NCBI RefSeq assembly: GCF_001458735.1 | Contig: NZ_CZQA01000001.1 | Location: 1,736,001-1,800,000, forward strand | Source: Candidatus Nitrospira nitrosa | Lineage (GTDB): Bacteria > Nitrospirota > Nitrospiria > Nitrospirales > Nitrospiraceae | Direction of reading: 5' to 3' | Length of the DNA: 64,000 bases | Shown: positions 16,665-26,726 of the stretch, piece by piece | How positions within the stretch are numbered: the first letter of the stretch is position 1 | Layout of the letters: every line of letters starts with the position of its first letter | Position numbers and translations under genes: made by a program | Notes under the pieces: generated by a model | What the model saw: the letters and a program-made list of their open reading frames with translations, nothing else | Told to the model about the DNA's origin: nothing | The model's database searches: none

Positions 16665-18117
16665 GACGCTTGGAGGATCAACGCTTGGCGCACGAGCTGC
16701 TACTGGACGGCAACGGGTAAGTCGTATGGGAATGTTTCGCAAGGTCGAACAAATTCATCTTGTTGGAATCGGCGGTTCCGGTATGAGCGGCATCGCCGAA
16801 GTGTTGCTCACAATGGGGTATACCGTGACGGGGTCAGATCTGCACGCCTCGGAGACCACCAGGCGACTGGAAGAGTTAGGTGGGAGAATCTTCATCGGCC
16901 ATCAGGAGTCAAATGTGGGCACGGCGCAAGTCGTGGTCATTTCGTCGGCTGTGGCCGGAAGTAATCCTGAGGTGCTGAAGGCGAAAGCGATGCAAATTCC
17001 CGTGATCCCACGGGCAGAAATGCTGGCAGAGCTCATGCGATTAAAGTTCGGAGTCGCCATTGCTGGAGCCCACGGTAAGACCACCACGACGTCAATGGTG
17101 GCCACTGTGCTTGCACAGGGTGATCTCGATCCAACGATGGTCATCGGCGGCAAAGTGAACGCATTGGGAAGCCATGCACGGCTTGGCAGAGGCGACCTCC
17201 TTGTGGCCGAGGCAGATGAGAGTGACGGGTCTTTTCTGCGTCTTCCCCCCACCATCGTCGCCGTGACGAATTTGGACCGTGAGCACCTGGATCATTATGG
17301 GTCGATGGAACGAATCAACGAAAGTTTTCTCGAGTTTATCAATAAGATTCCCTTCTATGGTGTGGCGGTATTGTGTGCAGACGATGACCGCCTCGCGTCG
17401 CTCTTTCCTCACGTCCTCAAGCGCTATTACACGTATGGACTCCGTGAACGGGACGGAGTGGCGCCAGATTTTCTCGCGACGGACATCGTGCTCAAGCAAT
17501 GGGGAGCCGACTTCCGTGCGCATTTTCGAGGGAAGAACCTAGGTCCGTTTCGGTTGACGGTGCCTGGGATTCACAATGTTTCGAACGCACTCGTGGCCAT
17601 TGCGATTGGGATGGAGCTGGATGTTCCGGTAGATCTGATTCGTAAAGGTTTGGCAGCGTTTACTGGGGTCGAACGCCGATTCCATTTGCGGGGCGAAGCG
17701 GGTGGGATCATGGTGGTTGATGACTATGGGCACCATCCTACGGAGGTCAAAGCGACGCTGGCTGCGGCTAAACAGGGCTGGGATCGTCGATTGGTCGTCC
17801 TTTTTCAACCTCATCGATATAGTCGGACGCGAGATTGTCTCGGAGAGTTCGCCCATGCATTTGATCAGGCCGATGTCCTGTTTATGACGGACATCTATGC
17901 GGCTGGAGAACAACCGCTACCGGGGGTGAGCGGGGCTGCGCTTGCAGAGACGGTAAGGGCGGCAGGCCATCCCGCTGTAACCTTCATCGAACGTAAGGAG
18001 ACCCTTCCGGACCAGGTCTTGTCACATCTTCGGGCAGGGGATCTCGTATTGACCTTGGGAGCGGGGGACATTTGGAAAGCGGGTACCGGAATTCTTGCAC
18101 GGCTCGAGTCTACGTGA
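16627..18117 (+). CDS. murC: UDP-MurNAc--L-alanine ligase MurC
   Basis: 496 residues. After a variable 33-residue leader the family begins at [17 protein letters not shown]; the P-loop [10 protein letters not shown], the EADESDGSF motif and the [10 protein letters not shown] motif follow. MurC adds L-alanine to UDP-MurNAc. The ATG at 16627 has a GGGAG six bases upstream and overlaps the murG tail by 38 bases; an in-frame ATG at 16726 would give a family-typical length but has a poorer ribosome binding site. The overlap suggests translational coupling. Confidence 0.94.
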   Translation: MTSTNLLERPEGRTLGGSTLGARAATGRQRVSRMGMFRKVEQIHLVGIGGSGMSGIAEVLLTMGYTVTGSDLHASETTRRLEELGGRIFIGHQESNVGTAQVVVISSAVAGSNPEVLKAKAMQIPVIPRAEMLAELMRLKFGVAIAGAHGKTTTTSMVATVLAQGDLDPTMVIGGKVNALGSHARLGRGDLLVAEADESDGSFLRLPPTIVAVTNLDREHLDHYGSMERINESFLEFINKIPFYGVAVLCADDDRLASLFPHVLKRYYTYGLRERDGVAPDFLATDIVLKQWGADFRAHFRGKNLGPFRLTVPGIHNVSNALVAIAIGMELDVPVDLIRKGLAAFTGVERRFHLRGEAGGIMVVDDYGHHPTEVKATLAAAKQGWDRRLVVLFQPHRYSRTRDCLGEFAHAFDQADVLFMTDIYAAGEQPLPGVSGAALAETVRAAGHPAVTFIERKETLPDQVLSHLRAGDLVLTLGAGDIWKAGTGILARLEST

Positions 18118-18123
18118 TGATTC

Positions 18124-19068
18124 ATGAAACGTATATCTCACAGGTATGGGACAGCGGCGCAACGCACGAGGCTACAGCGAAAGGTTCAGTCTGCCGTGGC
18201 CGGTATTCGGGGAATGGTTCGCTTGAATGCGCCGTTGAGTGAATACACTTCCTTTCGGATCGGTGGTCCGGCCGATGTGCTGGTGGAACCTGCAGATGTG
18301 GAAGATGTCATTCGGTTGGTCAAACAAACGCATGAACAGAAGCTTCCAATCTTTGTGTTGGGAGGAACCAATCTCCTGGTTCGAGACAAGGGCATTCGGG
18401 GTGTGGTGGTCAGTTTGGCAAAACTCCGTGCGATCAAGGAAGAATCAGGAGCTGTTCTCTATGCCGAGGGCGGTGTCGGTATGCCGACGTTGATTGGCCA
18501 TGCCATTCGTCGCTCGTTGGCGGGATTGGAATGGGCTGCTGGGATTCCTGGGACGGTAGCCGGGTGCGTCGTCATGAATGCTGGAACGAAACTCGGCGAG
18601 ATGAAAGATTCCGTCAAAGCCGTTCGAGTTGTGCTCGCAAACGGTGAGGTTCTGGACTGTCCATCGGAATCGATCTCATTTGGGTATCGGCAGGCAGCAT
18701 TGCCGGTGGGAATCGTGGTCGGAGTATGGCTCCAATTGAGGCAGGGAGTACGGGCTGACATTGAGAAGGTCGTAAAGGATTATTTGCGCTACCGGCGAGA
18801 GACTCAGCCACTGACGCTCCCGAGTGCTGGGTGTGTGTTCAAGAATCCGGCCAATGATTCAGCGGGACGGGTTGTTGAGGAGGCAGGGCTCAAGGGTGTC
18901 TCGGTCGGCGATGCCTGTGTCTCGACAAAGCATGCCAACTTTATCGTGAACCAGGGGCGGGCGAGAGCCACCGATGTGCTCGCTCTTATCAAAAAGGTTC
19001 GTGCCCAGGTCGCTCGGAAGACCGGGGTGAAGTTGGAGCTGGAACTGAAATTGGTGGGTCAAGCGTAA
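18124..19068 (+). CDS. murB: UDP-N-acetylenolpyruvoylglucosamine reductase MurB
   Basis: 314 residues, close to the size of type II MurB proteins. The FAD-binding region is visible as TSFRIGGPADVLVEP, VLGGTNLLVRD and GIPGTVAGCVVMNAGT, with the C-terminal PSAGCVFKNP motif containing the catalytic Ser and a Glu region near the end. It reduces the enolpyruvyl group to make UDP-MurNAc. It starts six bases after murC and is followed by ddl after 20 bases. Confidence 0.96.
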   Translation: MKRISHRYGTAAQRTRLQRKVQSAVAGIRGMVRLNAPLSEYTSFRIGGPADVLVEPADVEDVIRLVKQTHEQKLPIFVLGGTNLLVRDKGIRGVVVSLAKLRAIKEESGAVLYAEGGVGMPTLIGHAIRRSLAGLEWAAGIPGTVAGCVVMNAGTKLGEMKDSVKAVRVVLANGEVLDCPSESISFGYRQAALPVGIVVGVWLQLRQGVRADIEKVVKDYLRYRRETQPLTLPSAGCVFKNPANDSAGRVVEEAGLKGVSVGDACVSTKHANFIVNQGRARATDVLALIKKVRAQVARKTGVKLELELKLVGQA

Positions 19069-19088
19069 CCTACGGACTCCTGGTATCT

Positions 19089-20075
19089 ATGGGTAGAATG
19101 ACGGATAGACGCATCGCGGTCCTAATGGGAGGTCGATCTTCCGAACGGGAGATTTCCCTGAAGACCGGCCAAGCGGTTTATCAGGCACTATTCCGTCGAG
19201 GATATGATGTCGTGGCCATCGACGTCGGTGATCGACTGTATCAAGACTTGAAAGAGCAGGATGTTGCCATCGCCTTTCTCTCGCTTCATGGGCTGGGGGG
19301 CGAAGACGGCTTAGTCCAGGGGTTTCTTGAGACCATCGGGATTCCATACACAGGGTCAGGCGTTCGGGCTAGTGCTGTGGGTATGCACAAAGTGATGACA
19401 AAGACATTGTTGGCCGCACATGGCATCCCGGTGCCTTCTGGAACGGTCATCCGTGCTGGAGAGAGGCCTTCGCTGGCGAAGGTTCTGAAGGCGTGCAAGC
19501 TTCAGTTACCGATTGTCGTCAAGCCGGTCTCGCAAGGCTCTACGATCGGCGTTACCATTGTGCGCCGCGCGGCTCAGTGGAAGGAGGCACTGGCACTGGC
19601 TCTTCGTTATGACTCTGAAGCGATGGTGGAGGGCTACATTCCTGGACATGAAGCGACCGTGTCGATTCTTGGCACAGCCATGGACAAGGCAGACATACTT
19701 CCGGCCATAGAAGTTGTGGCCCCGGAAGGGTTTTATGATTTTTCGGCCAAATACCAAAAGGGGAAGACTCAGTATCTCTGCCCTGCTCCGCTTCCGGCCA
19801 AAGTACTTCAGAAAATAGGGGAATTGGCCTACCGCAGCTACAAAGTCCTTGGCTGTGAGGGGGCTGCACGCGTGGACTTTCGCATCACGCCTCGAGGCCA
19901 GCCCTATGTATTGGAAATCAACACAGTTCCTGGCATGACCGCAACGAGTCTACTGCCCATGGCTGCCGCGCAGGCCGGCATCGGGTACGAGGACTTGGTC
20001 GAGCGGATCTTACGGTCTGCACTGGACCGTGCCGCTCGATGTGCTCAGTGCGCCCAATTAGGGCCTGTGTCATGA
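19089..20075 (+). CDS. ddl: D-alanine--D-alanine ligase
   Basis: 328 residues with the ATP-grasp architecture of Ddl: N-terminal VLMGGRSSEREISLKTG, the central VKPVSQGSTIGV loop, and the C-terminal EINTVPGMTATSLLP motif carrying metal-binding and substrate residues. It makes D-Ala-D-Ala for MurF. Another in-frame ATG four codons in (MTDRRIAV) could serve as start. The stop overlaps the ftsQ start as ATGA. Confidence 0.96.
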   Translation: MGRMTDRRIAVLMGGRSSEREISLKTGQAVYQALFRRGYDVVAIDVGDRLYQDLKEQDVAIAFLSLHGLGGEDGLVQGFLETIGIPYTGSGVRASAVGMHKVMTKTLLAAHGIPVPSGTVIRAGERPSLAKVLKACKLQLPIVVKPVSQGSTIGVTIVRRAAQWKEALALALRYDSEAMVEGYIPGHEATVSILGTAMDKADILPAIEVVAPEGFYDFSAKYQKGKTQYLCPAPLPAKVLQKIGELAYRSYKVLGCEGAARVDFRITPRGQPYVLEINTVPGMTATSLLPMAAAQAGIGYEDLVERILRSALDRAARCAQCAQLGPVS

Positions 20076-20932
20076 GAGTCTCATTTAGAAAACAACGAGC
20101 TGAGCCTGCCGTCCCGCGCCTGAATCGTTGGAAGGACCCATCAGGGGAAAAGGCGGTGATGCAAGGCGGGCGGATACGGACGGCCAAGCGAAAGGTTGCG
20201 GTGCGTCTCGGTGTGCTTGTGACGGGTCTGGCGATTCTGGGGTGGCTGATCACGACCGCCGTGACGTACTCCAGCCGCATAGTCCGTGACTTGCTTGAGA
20301 TCCACACGATCACCGTTGAAGGTGTGCATCATCTTGACAAGCAGAAGGTGATCGAGCTGGCTCAGGTCAGACAAGGGATGTCGCTTTATCAGGTCATGCC
20401 CACCACCGTCGAAGAGCAGATCGAGGCACACCCCTGGATCAAGGAGGCTCAAGTTTCGCGAGTCCTACTCCATGAGTTGAAGATCGCGGTGATCGAGCGA
20501 AAGCCTGCCGCGATCGTCCGGTCGGCATCACAGAACTTTCTGAGTGATGAAGAGGGGCATATCCTGACCAAGCTGGGGCAGGCTGATGATGATACGTTTC
20601 CGTTGGTAACCGGAGTTGATCTTGACGGGTTGCTAAAGGGGACCGACGTAGTGCGACGCTCAATCATGTCTGGCATCGAACTGGCAAGAGTCATTGGGCA
20701 CACCTTCGATGGGAGGTTGCGGGTACAGGCTGAAAACCAAACAAATCTTGTGGCGCTCATCCAGGGCGTTCGATTTCGATTTGGAGAGGAGTCGGTTGAG
20801 GAGCAATGGGAGCGGTTCCAACGCGTCAAACCAACGTTGAAATCACTAAATTTTGACGGCGTGGGGCGCGGGGTCAGTGAAGTGGATCTCCGGTACGATA
20901 ATCGAATTATCGTACGGGAAGGCGGAGGGTGA
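20072..20932 (+). CDS. ftsQ: Cell division protein FtsQ
   Basis: 286 residues from the ATG at 20072, whose ATGA overlaps the ddl stop. An ATG 11 codons upstream lies deep inside ddl and is less likely. Topology fits FtsQ/DivIB: an Arg/Lys-rich cytoplasmic leader, one membrane segment (about residues 45-65), then a POTRA domain (ITVEGVHHLDKQKVIELAQV) and the FtsQ domain ending SEVDLRYDNRIIV. It links FtsL/FtsB to the early divisome. Its last bases overlap or abut ftsA. Confidence 0.92.
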   Translation: MRVSFRKQRAEPAVPRLNRWKDPSGEKAVMQGGRIRTAKRKVAVRLGVLVTGLAILGWLITTAVTYSSRIVRDLLEIHTITVEGVHHLDKQKVIELAQVRQGMSLYQVMPTTVEEQIEAHPWIKEAQVSRVLLHELKIAVIERKPAAIVRSASQNFLSDEEGHILTKLGQADDDTFPLVTGVDLDGLLKGTDVVRRSIMSGIELARVIGHTFDGRLRVQAENQTNLVALIQGVRFRFGEESVEEQWERFQRVKPTLKSLNFDGVGRGVSEVDLRYDNRIIVREGGG

Positions 20933-20937
20933 TTGCG

Positions 20938-22173
20938 GTGCCGAAGCGAGATCAAATTCTAGTCGGACTCGACATCGGGACAACAAAGATCTGCGCGATC
21001 GTTGCAGAGATGACCGATGCGGGAGGTCTCAGCATTATCGGCCTCGGCATGAGTCCCTCACGCGGCTTGCGTAAAGGAGTCGTTGTCGACATTGAAAGCA
21101 CCGTTGAATCCATCAAGAAGGCCGTCGAAGAAGCAGAGCTGATGGCGGCTGTTCAGATCAACTCCGTGTACACCGGCATCGCCGGCAGTCACATCTCGGC
21201 CGAAAACTGCAAGGGTGTTGTGGCGCTGAAACGAGCGGAGGTGACTCGAGAAGATATCCACCGAGCCATTGAAAGCGCCCGCACGCTCGCGGTGATCCCG
21301 CAAGAGCGGAGGATCCTCCACGTGTTACCTCGAGAATTCATGGTGGATGGCCAGGAAGGGGTGCGGGAGCCGTTGGGCCTATCCGGAAATCGGCTGGAAG
21401 TCAACGTGCACGTCATCACCGGAGCGGTGACCTCAGCGCAGAATATCGTGAAGAGTGTCAATCGGGCTGGGCTTGACGTGGTCGACATCATCCTTCAGCC
21501 GCTGGCCTCCAGTGAAGCGGTGCTGAGCCAGGAGGAACGTGAACTCGGCGTGGTGATGGTGGATTTGGGGGGAGGGACGACGGACCTGGCCATTTTTTTG
21601 GATGGGAGCATCCGTCACTCGGCAGTTCTTCCGATTGGCGGACAGAATTTGACGAAGGATCTGGCCATTGGTCTCTTGACGTCGCAAACCGAGGCTGAAA
21701 GGATCAAAACTCAACATGGGATCGCGAGAACCGAATTGGTCATTGGTCATCAAGTCGTTCAGGTACCTTCGGTAGGAGACCGTCCACCTCGAACATTTTC
21801 TAGACGGGATATTGCGGAGATCTTGGAGCCTCGTGTCGACGAGATGTTCGAGCTTGTTCGGAGAGAAATCACGCGGGCCGGATACGAAGGCATGTTGGGG
21901 GCCGGGGTCGTGATCACCGGGGGTACATCGTTGTTGGAAGGGATGCCAGATGCTGCAGAGAAAGTCTTGAACTTGCCGGCGCGGCGGGGATTGCCATCGG
22001 GGGTGGGAGGGCTCCGAGATATCGTCGGTCATCCCAGCCATTCAACCGGGGTCGGTCTCTTGCTTCATGCCCGGCGACACGTCGATGAATTAGAGACTGC
22101 GGGGCTTCGAAACGGTGGGACTTGGGCAAAAAAAATGTTCAGCTGGACGAAACGGGTGTTGGAGGTCTTTTAA
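20938..22173 (+). CDS. ftsA: Cell division protein FtsA
   Basis: 411 residues, actin-like ATPase. Conserved parts include LVGLDIGTTKICAIV (phosphate 1), VDLGGGTTDLAIF (phosphate 2) and VVITGGTSLLEGM (adenosine motif). The C-terminus KKMFSWTKRVLEVF is an amphipathic membrane-targeting helix as in other FtsA proteins. I prefer the GTG at 20938, nine bases after a GGAGG, over the GTG at 20929 that overlaps the ftsQ stop. FtsA tethers FtsZ filaments to the membrane; ftsZ follows after 62 bases. Confidence 0.96.
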   Translation: MPKRDQILVGLDIGTTKICAIVAEMTDAGGLSIIGLGMSPSRGLRKGVVVDIESTVESIKKAVEEAELMAAVQINSVYTGIAGSHISAENCKGVVALKRAEVTREDIHRAIESARTLAVIPQERRILHVLPREFMVDGQEGVREPLGLSGNRLEVNVHVITGAVTSAQNIVKSVNRAGLDVVDIILQPLASSEAVLSQEERELGVVMVDLGGGTTDLAIFLDGSIRHSAVLPIGGQNLTKDLAIGLLTSQTEAERIKTQHGIARTELVIGHQVVQVPSVGDRPPRTFSRRDIAEILEPRVDEMFELVRREITRAGYEGMLGAGVVITGGTSLLEGMPDAAEKVLNLPARRGLPSGVGGLRDIVGHPSHSTGVGLLLHARRHVDELETAGLRNGGTWAKKMFSWTKRVLEVF

Positions 22174-22235
22174 CCTTATAAAACCCTTGCGGGCGTCAGA
22201 CGCTCGGTGTGCGGGTGATACGAGGAGGTGCTCCG

Positions 22236-23432
22236 ATGTTTGCATTTCAGGAAGATATGTTATCACCTGTGCGGATTAAAGTGATCGGAATCGGCGGAGC
22301 CGGGTGCAATGCGATCAACACGATGATCACCTCTGGACTCGCCCGTGTCGACTTTATCGCCAGCAACACCGATCTTCAGGCACTGGATCGCTCTCTGGCC
22401 CCGTACAAAATCCAGCTTGGGCCGGAGAGGACCCGTGGTTTAGGCGCTGGCGCGAAACCGGAAATCGGACGTGATGCCGCGCTTGAAAGTAAGGAGCATA
22501 TCCGGGAATGCCTCGAGGGAGCGGATATGGTGTTCGTCACGGCCGGCATGGGAGGAGGCACCGGGACCGGAGCCGCACCCATTGTCGCCAGCATCGCTCG
22601 AGAAATGGGGATTTTGACGGTGGGCGTAGTGACGAAGCCGTTTCAATATGAGGGCCAACGGAGAAACAAACACGCCGAGGAGGGGATCCGCGACATGCGG
22701 CGGCATGTCGATACCTTGCTGATTATCCCCAATCAACGGCTCTTGGGCATCGTTGATAAATCAACCCCGCTCTTGGAGGCCTTTAAGGTGGCCGATGATG
22801 TCCTTCGGCAGGCCATTCAGGGTATTGCCGATGTAATTACGACGACGGGACATGTGAATGTCGATTTTGCCGATGTCCGCACGGTGATGTCACATACCGG
22901 TCGTGCCGTCATGGGAATGGGCGTATCACGTGGTCCCAACCGGGCGATTGAAGCCGCCCAGAAGGCGATGTGCAGCCCACTTCTTGAGGAAGGTAGCGTA
23001 GAAGGAGCCCGGGGAGTGCTTCTCAATATAACCGGTGGGGCTAGTTTATCGCTGCATGAGGTTGAAGAGGCGGCCAGCATTATCCAGCAGACGGCGGACT
23101 CTGAGGCCAACATTATCGTTGGGCAAGTGATTAATCCTGATATGGGTGAAGATCTCATTATCACGGTGATCGCAACTGGGTTTGAACGAGAAGAAGATCA
23201 GCCTGCGGCTCCTATGGCTGGTGACCGAGGAGTAAATCGGCCTGCAAAGCCGATCCAGCCGCTTTTGGCAGGGATGGTCGCATCTCTTGCGGCGGATCGG
23301 CCGATGAAAGATCTCGACCGTCCCACATTTTTACGGCGCATGACGGAGATGCGAGACCCAACGGATCGCGCGGCAATGACGGCTGAAGACGAATGGGATG
23401 TCCCAACATTTCTTCGTAAGCAGGCCGACTAA
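22236..23432 (+). CDS. ftsZ: Cell division protein FtsZ
   Basis: 398 residues from the ATG at 22236, preceded by GAGGAGG seven bases upstream; an in-frame GTG nine codons earlier is unlikely. Tubulin-like GTPase with the G-box [12 protein letters not shown], the N-terminal [14 protein letters not shown] motif and the [11 protein letters not shown] segment. A variable linker leads to the C-terminal peptide [10 protein letters not shown], the usual docking site for FtsA and other partners. Interestingly the linker also contains RPTFLRRM, a weaker echo of that peptide. It ends the dcw cluster. Confidence 0.98.
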   Translation: MFAFQEDMLSPVRIKVIGIGGAGCNAINTMITSGLARVDFIASNTDLQALDRSLAPYKIQLGPERTRGLGAGAKPEIGRDAALESKEHIRECLEGADMVFVTAGMGGGTGTGAAPIVASIAREMGILTVGVVTKPFQYEGQRRNKHAEEGIRDMRRHVDTLLIIPNQRLLGIVDKSTPLLEAFKVADDVLRQAIQGIADVITTTGHVNVDFADVRTVMSHTGRAVMGMGVSRGPNRAIEAAQKAMCSPLLEEGSVEGARGVLLNITGGASLSLHEVEEAASIIQQTADSEANIIVGQVINPDMGEDLIITVIATGFEREEDQPAAPMAGDRGVNRPAKPIQPLLAGMVASLAADRPMKDLDRPTFLRRMTEMRDPTDRAAMTAEDEWDVPTFLRKQAD

Positions 23433-23460
23433 TCCTGGGTCGCTCAGTACGTGAGATCGG

Positions 23461-24237
23461 GTGAACATTGAGATGGTAAGCGCATTCGTGATAACGGTCC
23501 CGGCATTTATGGATACGAAGAATCAGGCGCACCACTTTTTTGGAACCAGGCAGCACACGATGGAGCACGACCTGGAAGTTGGCAGACCTTTGCAGGGCGT
23601 CCAAGGGGCTGCGCCCTCAGCATGGACGTTGTCTGTTAAACAGGTTCATGGGACCGAGGCTCTGGTGGTGGATCGTGCGCTGTCAGCAGCCGACCGCTTT
23701 GTGGGAGGCTGGGACGCCTTGGTGACTGATCAGCCAGGGGTTATGGTAGCAGTGAGGACGGCCGATTGTGTGCCAATTCTCATGCATGACCCTGTCCGTG
23801 GAGTTGTCGCGGCAATCCATGCCGGATGGCGAGGAGCCGTAGAGGCGATCGTCCCCAAGACACTGGCGCTATTTGAGTCACGTTTTGGCTCAAATCCTAA
23901 ACAGGTACGGATGAGTATTGGTCCATCAGCTGGCGCCTGTTGTTACGAAGTGGATGCCCCAGTTCTTGAACGTCTTCGCCAAGGGGTTCCTAGTTGGGAG
24001 AAGGTCGTTCAATTTCAGGGCGAGGGGAAGGCCAAACTGGACTTGAAGGGCCTTATTAAGGAGCAGGCATTAGCCCATGGAGCCACTCCACAGGCCATCA
24101 CGACTGTGAACCTTTGTACGATTTGTCATGAGGATCTGTTTTTTTCCTATCGGCGAGAAGGAAAAGTCAATGGGACTATGATTAGTGCCATTGGCTTGCC
24201 ACCCAGCGACGATAAACCAGTCTCTGCCAATTCTTAG
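23461..24237 (+). CDS. pgeF: Peptidoglycan editing factor / YfiH-family multicopper-like enzyme
   Basis: About 258 residues, full-length YfiH (DUF152, laccase-domain) protein. Conserved features are VKQVHGTEALVVD, the metal-site motifs RTADCVPIL and AAIHAGWRG, and the Cys pair in NLCTICHED. Family members are described as purine nucleoside phosphorylase-like enzymes, and E. coli PgeF removes wrong stem peptides from MurC products. The start is unsettled: GTG 23461, ATG 23473 or ATG 23509 are all possible. Its place directly after ftsZ matches ylmD in the Gram-positive ylm cluster. Confidence 0.9.
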   Translation: MNIEMVSAFVITVPAFMDTKNQAHHFFGTRQHTMEHDLEVGRPLQGVQGAAPSAWTLSVKQVHGTEALVVDRALSAADRFVGGWDALVTDQPGVMVAVRTADCVPILMHDPVRGVVAAIHAGWRGAVEAIVPKTLALFESRFGSNPKQVRMSIGPSAGACCYEVDAPVLERLRQGVPSWEKVVQFQGEGKAKLDLKGLIKEQALAHGATPQAITTVNLCTICHEDLFFSYRREGKVNGTMISAIGLPPSDDKPVSANS

Positions 24238-24299
24238 TCTAATCCGATAGAATATGGGCGGCGTGCCGTAGGGGTGCGCTGGAATTTCTGAGTGGGCAT

Positions 24300-25010
24300 A
24301 TGGAATCGCTCGTCCAAGACACCATCAAAATACGGGTGCAATCAGTCCTAGCAAAGATTCGAGCGGCGGCAGAGAAGGCCGGCCGTTCATCCAGCGAGGT
24401 TCGCCTTGTGGCTGCGACCAAGACGGTCGGTATCCCGCAGATCGCAGAAGGAGTGCAGGCGGGCTTGTTCCTCTTGGGAGAAAATCGAGTCCAAGAGGCC
24501 CTTACCAAAATTCCTGCCTTCACCCATGGTTCCGTCCAGTGGCATTTTATCGGGCAATTACAGCGGAGGAAGGCGCGATCCGTGATCGGTGTGTTTGATC
24601 TGATTCACTCGGTCGACACCCTGGAATTGGCGCAAGAAATCGACCGCCGCGCTGGAGATGCCGGTCATCAGCAAGATGTGCTACTGGAGGTCAATATCGG
24701 CAACGAGCCGACAAAAGCAGGGTTTCGCCCAGACGATGTACCACAGGCTGTGTCAGAGATGGCGCACCTCTCCCATATCCGTATCAAAGGATTAATGGCG
24801 ATTCCGCCTCCAACGAGTGATCCTGGTTCAGCCAGGCCCTATTTTAGAAAGCTTGCTGAATTAGCCAAGACGATTGATGCTCAACAGCTCCCGTCGGTGA
24901 AGATGGACGAGCTGTCCATGGGCATGTCGAATGACTACGAAGTCGCGATAGAGGAAGGGGCAACGCTTGTTCGGGTCGGCAGCGCCCTTTTTGGAGCACG
25001 ACATGTCTAA
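24300..25010 (+). CDS. yggS: Pyridoxal-phosphate homeostasis protein (YggS/PLPBP family)
   Basis: 236 residues, single alanine-racemase-like TIM barrel. The PLP-binding lysine is in RLVAATKTV, and the family motifs GENRVQEAL, WHFIGQLQRRK and LSMGMSNDYEVAIEEGATLV are present. These proteins carry PLP and affect amino-acid balance without known catalysis. The ATG at 24300 closely follows a GTGGGCAT stretch without a strong ribosome binding site. It overlaps proC by 8 bases, a very common pairing (yggS-proC), and corresponds to ylmE. Confidence 0.95.
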   Translation: MESLVQDTIKIRVQSVLAKIRAAAEKAGRSSSEVRLVAATKTVGIPQIAEGVQAGLFLLGENRVQEALTKIPAFTHGSVQWHFIGQLQRRKARSVIGVFDLIHSVDTLELAQEIDRRAGDAGHQQDVLLEVNIGNEPTKAGFRPDDVPQAVSEMAHLSHIRIKGLMAIPPPTSDPGSARPYFRKLAELAKTIDAQQLPSVKMDELSMGMSNDYEVAIEEGATLVRVGSALFGARHV

Positions 25011-25821
25011 CGCAGTCGTTATGCACACCATTGGGTTTATCGGAGGTGGGCGCATGGCAGAAGCGTTGATCAGTGGGGTGCTCACTGCCCGGTTGTTTGA
25101 GCCGGGAAAGATTCGTGTGGCCGATCCAGATGCTACGAGGCAGGATCACTTGAAGAGACATTACGGTGTTCACGTGGGTCTCACGCATGATGAGGTGGTA
25201 CGTGCAAGTGATGTCGTCATGCTCGCCGTTAAGCCGCAGGTCATTGCCGACGTACTCAGGGGACTGGGAAAGGGTGTCAGTAATCGGCTTATCGTGTCGG
25301 TGGCTGCCGGAGTTCCCATCAATCGAATTCAGGAACTTCTCGGCCCTCAAGCGTCAATTATACGTGCCATGCCGAATACGCCGGCGATGGTCGGGGCAGG
25401 GATGACGGCATTAACGGTTGGTCCAGGAGTTGGATCAGAGGCGGTCGCCCGCGTGCAGCAGATATTTGAATCGGTCGGGAAAGTTGTTCTGCTTGAGGAG
25501 CGCCTGATGGATGCTGTAACTGGTTTGAGCGGAAGCGGCCCCGCGTATATTTTCCTGGCTATCGAGGCAATGGCGGATGGTGGAGTAAAAATGGGTTTGC
25601 CTCGAGAGACGGCGAGTGTGTTGGCTGCGCAGACGGTTTTGGGTGCGGCTAAGATGGTAGTAGAGTCCGGTCAGCATCCTGCGCGTCTTAAGGACCAAGT
25701 CGCGTCTCCAGGGGGAACGACGATCGCGGGATTGCATCGGTTGGAACAGGGTGGCCTGCGAGCTGTATTGATGGACGCAGTTGAGGCTGCAACAAAACGA
25801 TCTCAGGAGCTTGGAAACTAA
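25003..25821 (+). CDS. proC: Pyrroline-5-carboxylate reductase
   Basis: 272 residues from the ATG at 25003, with GGAG about seven bases upstream; an earlier in-frame TTG inside yggS is less likely. The NAD(P)-binding loop IGFIGGGRMAEALISG and the C-terminal signature region (VTGLSGSGPAYIFLAIEAM through SPGGTTIAGL) define ProC. It performs the last step of proline synthesis. It shares one base with the next gene yggT (TAATG), so the three genes are coupled. Confidence 0.96.
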   Translation: MSNAVVMHTIGFIGGGRMAEALISGVLTARLFEPGKIRVADPDATRQDHLKRHYGVHVGLTHDEVVRASDVVMLAVKPQVIADVLRGLGKGVSNRLIVSVAAGVPINRIQELLGPQASIIRAMPNTPAMVGAGMTALTVGPGVGSEAVARVQQIFESVGKVVLLEERLMDAVTGLSGSGPAYIFLAIEAMADGGVKMGLPRETASVLAAQTVLGAAKMVVESGQHPARLKDQVASPGGTTIAGLHRLEQGGLRAVLMDAVEAATKRSQELGN

Positions 25822-26117
25822 TGTTTGTGGTTGGAAATACCTTGTTAGGGCTGGCAACGGTGCTAGACTATGCCTTGTCTTTCTATAGTTGGATTATTAT
25901 TGCACGGGCGCTTATTTCGTGGGTCAATCCGGATCCGTGGAATCCAATTGTCCAATTTCTCACTCGTGCAACGGAACCGATACTGGCTCCAATTCGTCGG
26001 CGGATTGGATTGGGGATGGGCATGGACCTTTCTCCATTGATCGTCATCGCGGCGATTTGGTTTATGCAAATTGCGGTTGTCCAGTCGGTAAAGGACATCG
26101 CAGTACGGATGAATTGA
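25821..26117 (+). CDS. yggT: YggT family membrane protein
   Basis: 98 residues with two hydrophobic segments (about 8-30 and 70-90) and the family motifs RALISWVNPDPWNPIVQFL and EPILAPIRR. Members are implicated in division, osmotic tolerance or envelope integrity (YlmG in Gram-positives and plastids). The start overlaps the proC stop. The position between proC and divIVA follows the ylmDEFG-divIVA arrangement, without an S4-like ylmH and without sepF/ylmF. Confidence 0.92.
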   Translation: MFVVGNTLLGLATVLDYALSFYSWIIIARALISWVNPDPWNPIVQFLTRATEPILAPIRRRIGLGMGMDLSPLIVIAAIWFMQIAVVQSVKDIAVRMN

Positions 26118-26137
26118 CTCAACCAACGGGGGATGGC

Positions 26138-26650
26138 ATGAAGATCACGCCGATTGATATTCAACAGATGGTGTTTCAGGTCAAGCTCCGTGGTTATGAT
26201 CGCGAAGAGGTGAACCGATTTCTGGAAGAGATCGCACAGACGGTTGAATACCTGAATCGGGACAATGCCGCATTACGTGAAAAAATCTACTCACTTGAGC
26301 AACAGGTGACGGAGTTGAAGCGGACCGAGACGACGTTGTCCAACACCCTGGTTTCGGCACAGTCGTTGGCCGAGGACGTGAAGCGTAGCGCCCAACGAGA
26401 TGCCGAGCTGATTGTGAAAGAAGCGGAATTGAAGGCTGGTGAACTCTTTCGGCAAGCACGGGTTGAGCTTGGGAATACCCAGCGGGATCTGTCCGTCCTG
26501 AAGAAGCAGCGTCTGCTGATGGTGGAGCGTATGCGAGCCACACTCAGCACATTCGAACGAATGCTGGATGTTGAAGCAAGTGAGGTCTATCAAGAGCATC
26601 ACAGTCTGCCGGAGGAAAAACTGGAGGGAGAATCCAGCCCGATGCGATGA
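26138..26650 (+). CDS. divIVA: DivIVA-domain coiled-coil protein
   Basis: 170 residues from the ATG at 26138, with GGGGGATGG upstream. The N-terminal 20-50 residues match the DivIVA lipid-binding domain (ITPIDIQQMVFQVKLRGYDREEVNRFLEEI); the rest is a long predicted coiled coil broken by a Ser-rich step. DivIVA proteins sense negative membrane curvature and recruit cell-division or polarity factors. A longer open frame starting inside yggT is a shadow at its 5' end. The gene follows yggT by 20 bases. Confidence 0.92.
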   Translation: MKITPIDIQQMVFQVKLRGYDREEVNRFLEEIAQTVEYLNRDNAALREKIYSLEQQVTELKRTETTLSNTLVSAQSLAEDVKRSAQRDAELIVKEAELKAGELFRQARVELGNTQRDLSVLKKQRLLMVERMRATLSTFERMLDVEASEVYQEHHSLPEEKLEGESSPMR

Positions 26651-26726
26651 TTCGTCGCATCTCATCGTCTCATCGATGGCCCAGTTGTAACGCTTCTTCC
26701 GGTTGTTGTACATCAAGCTTCTCCAC

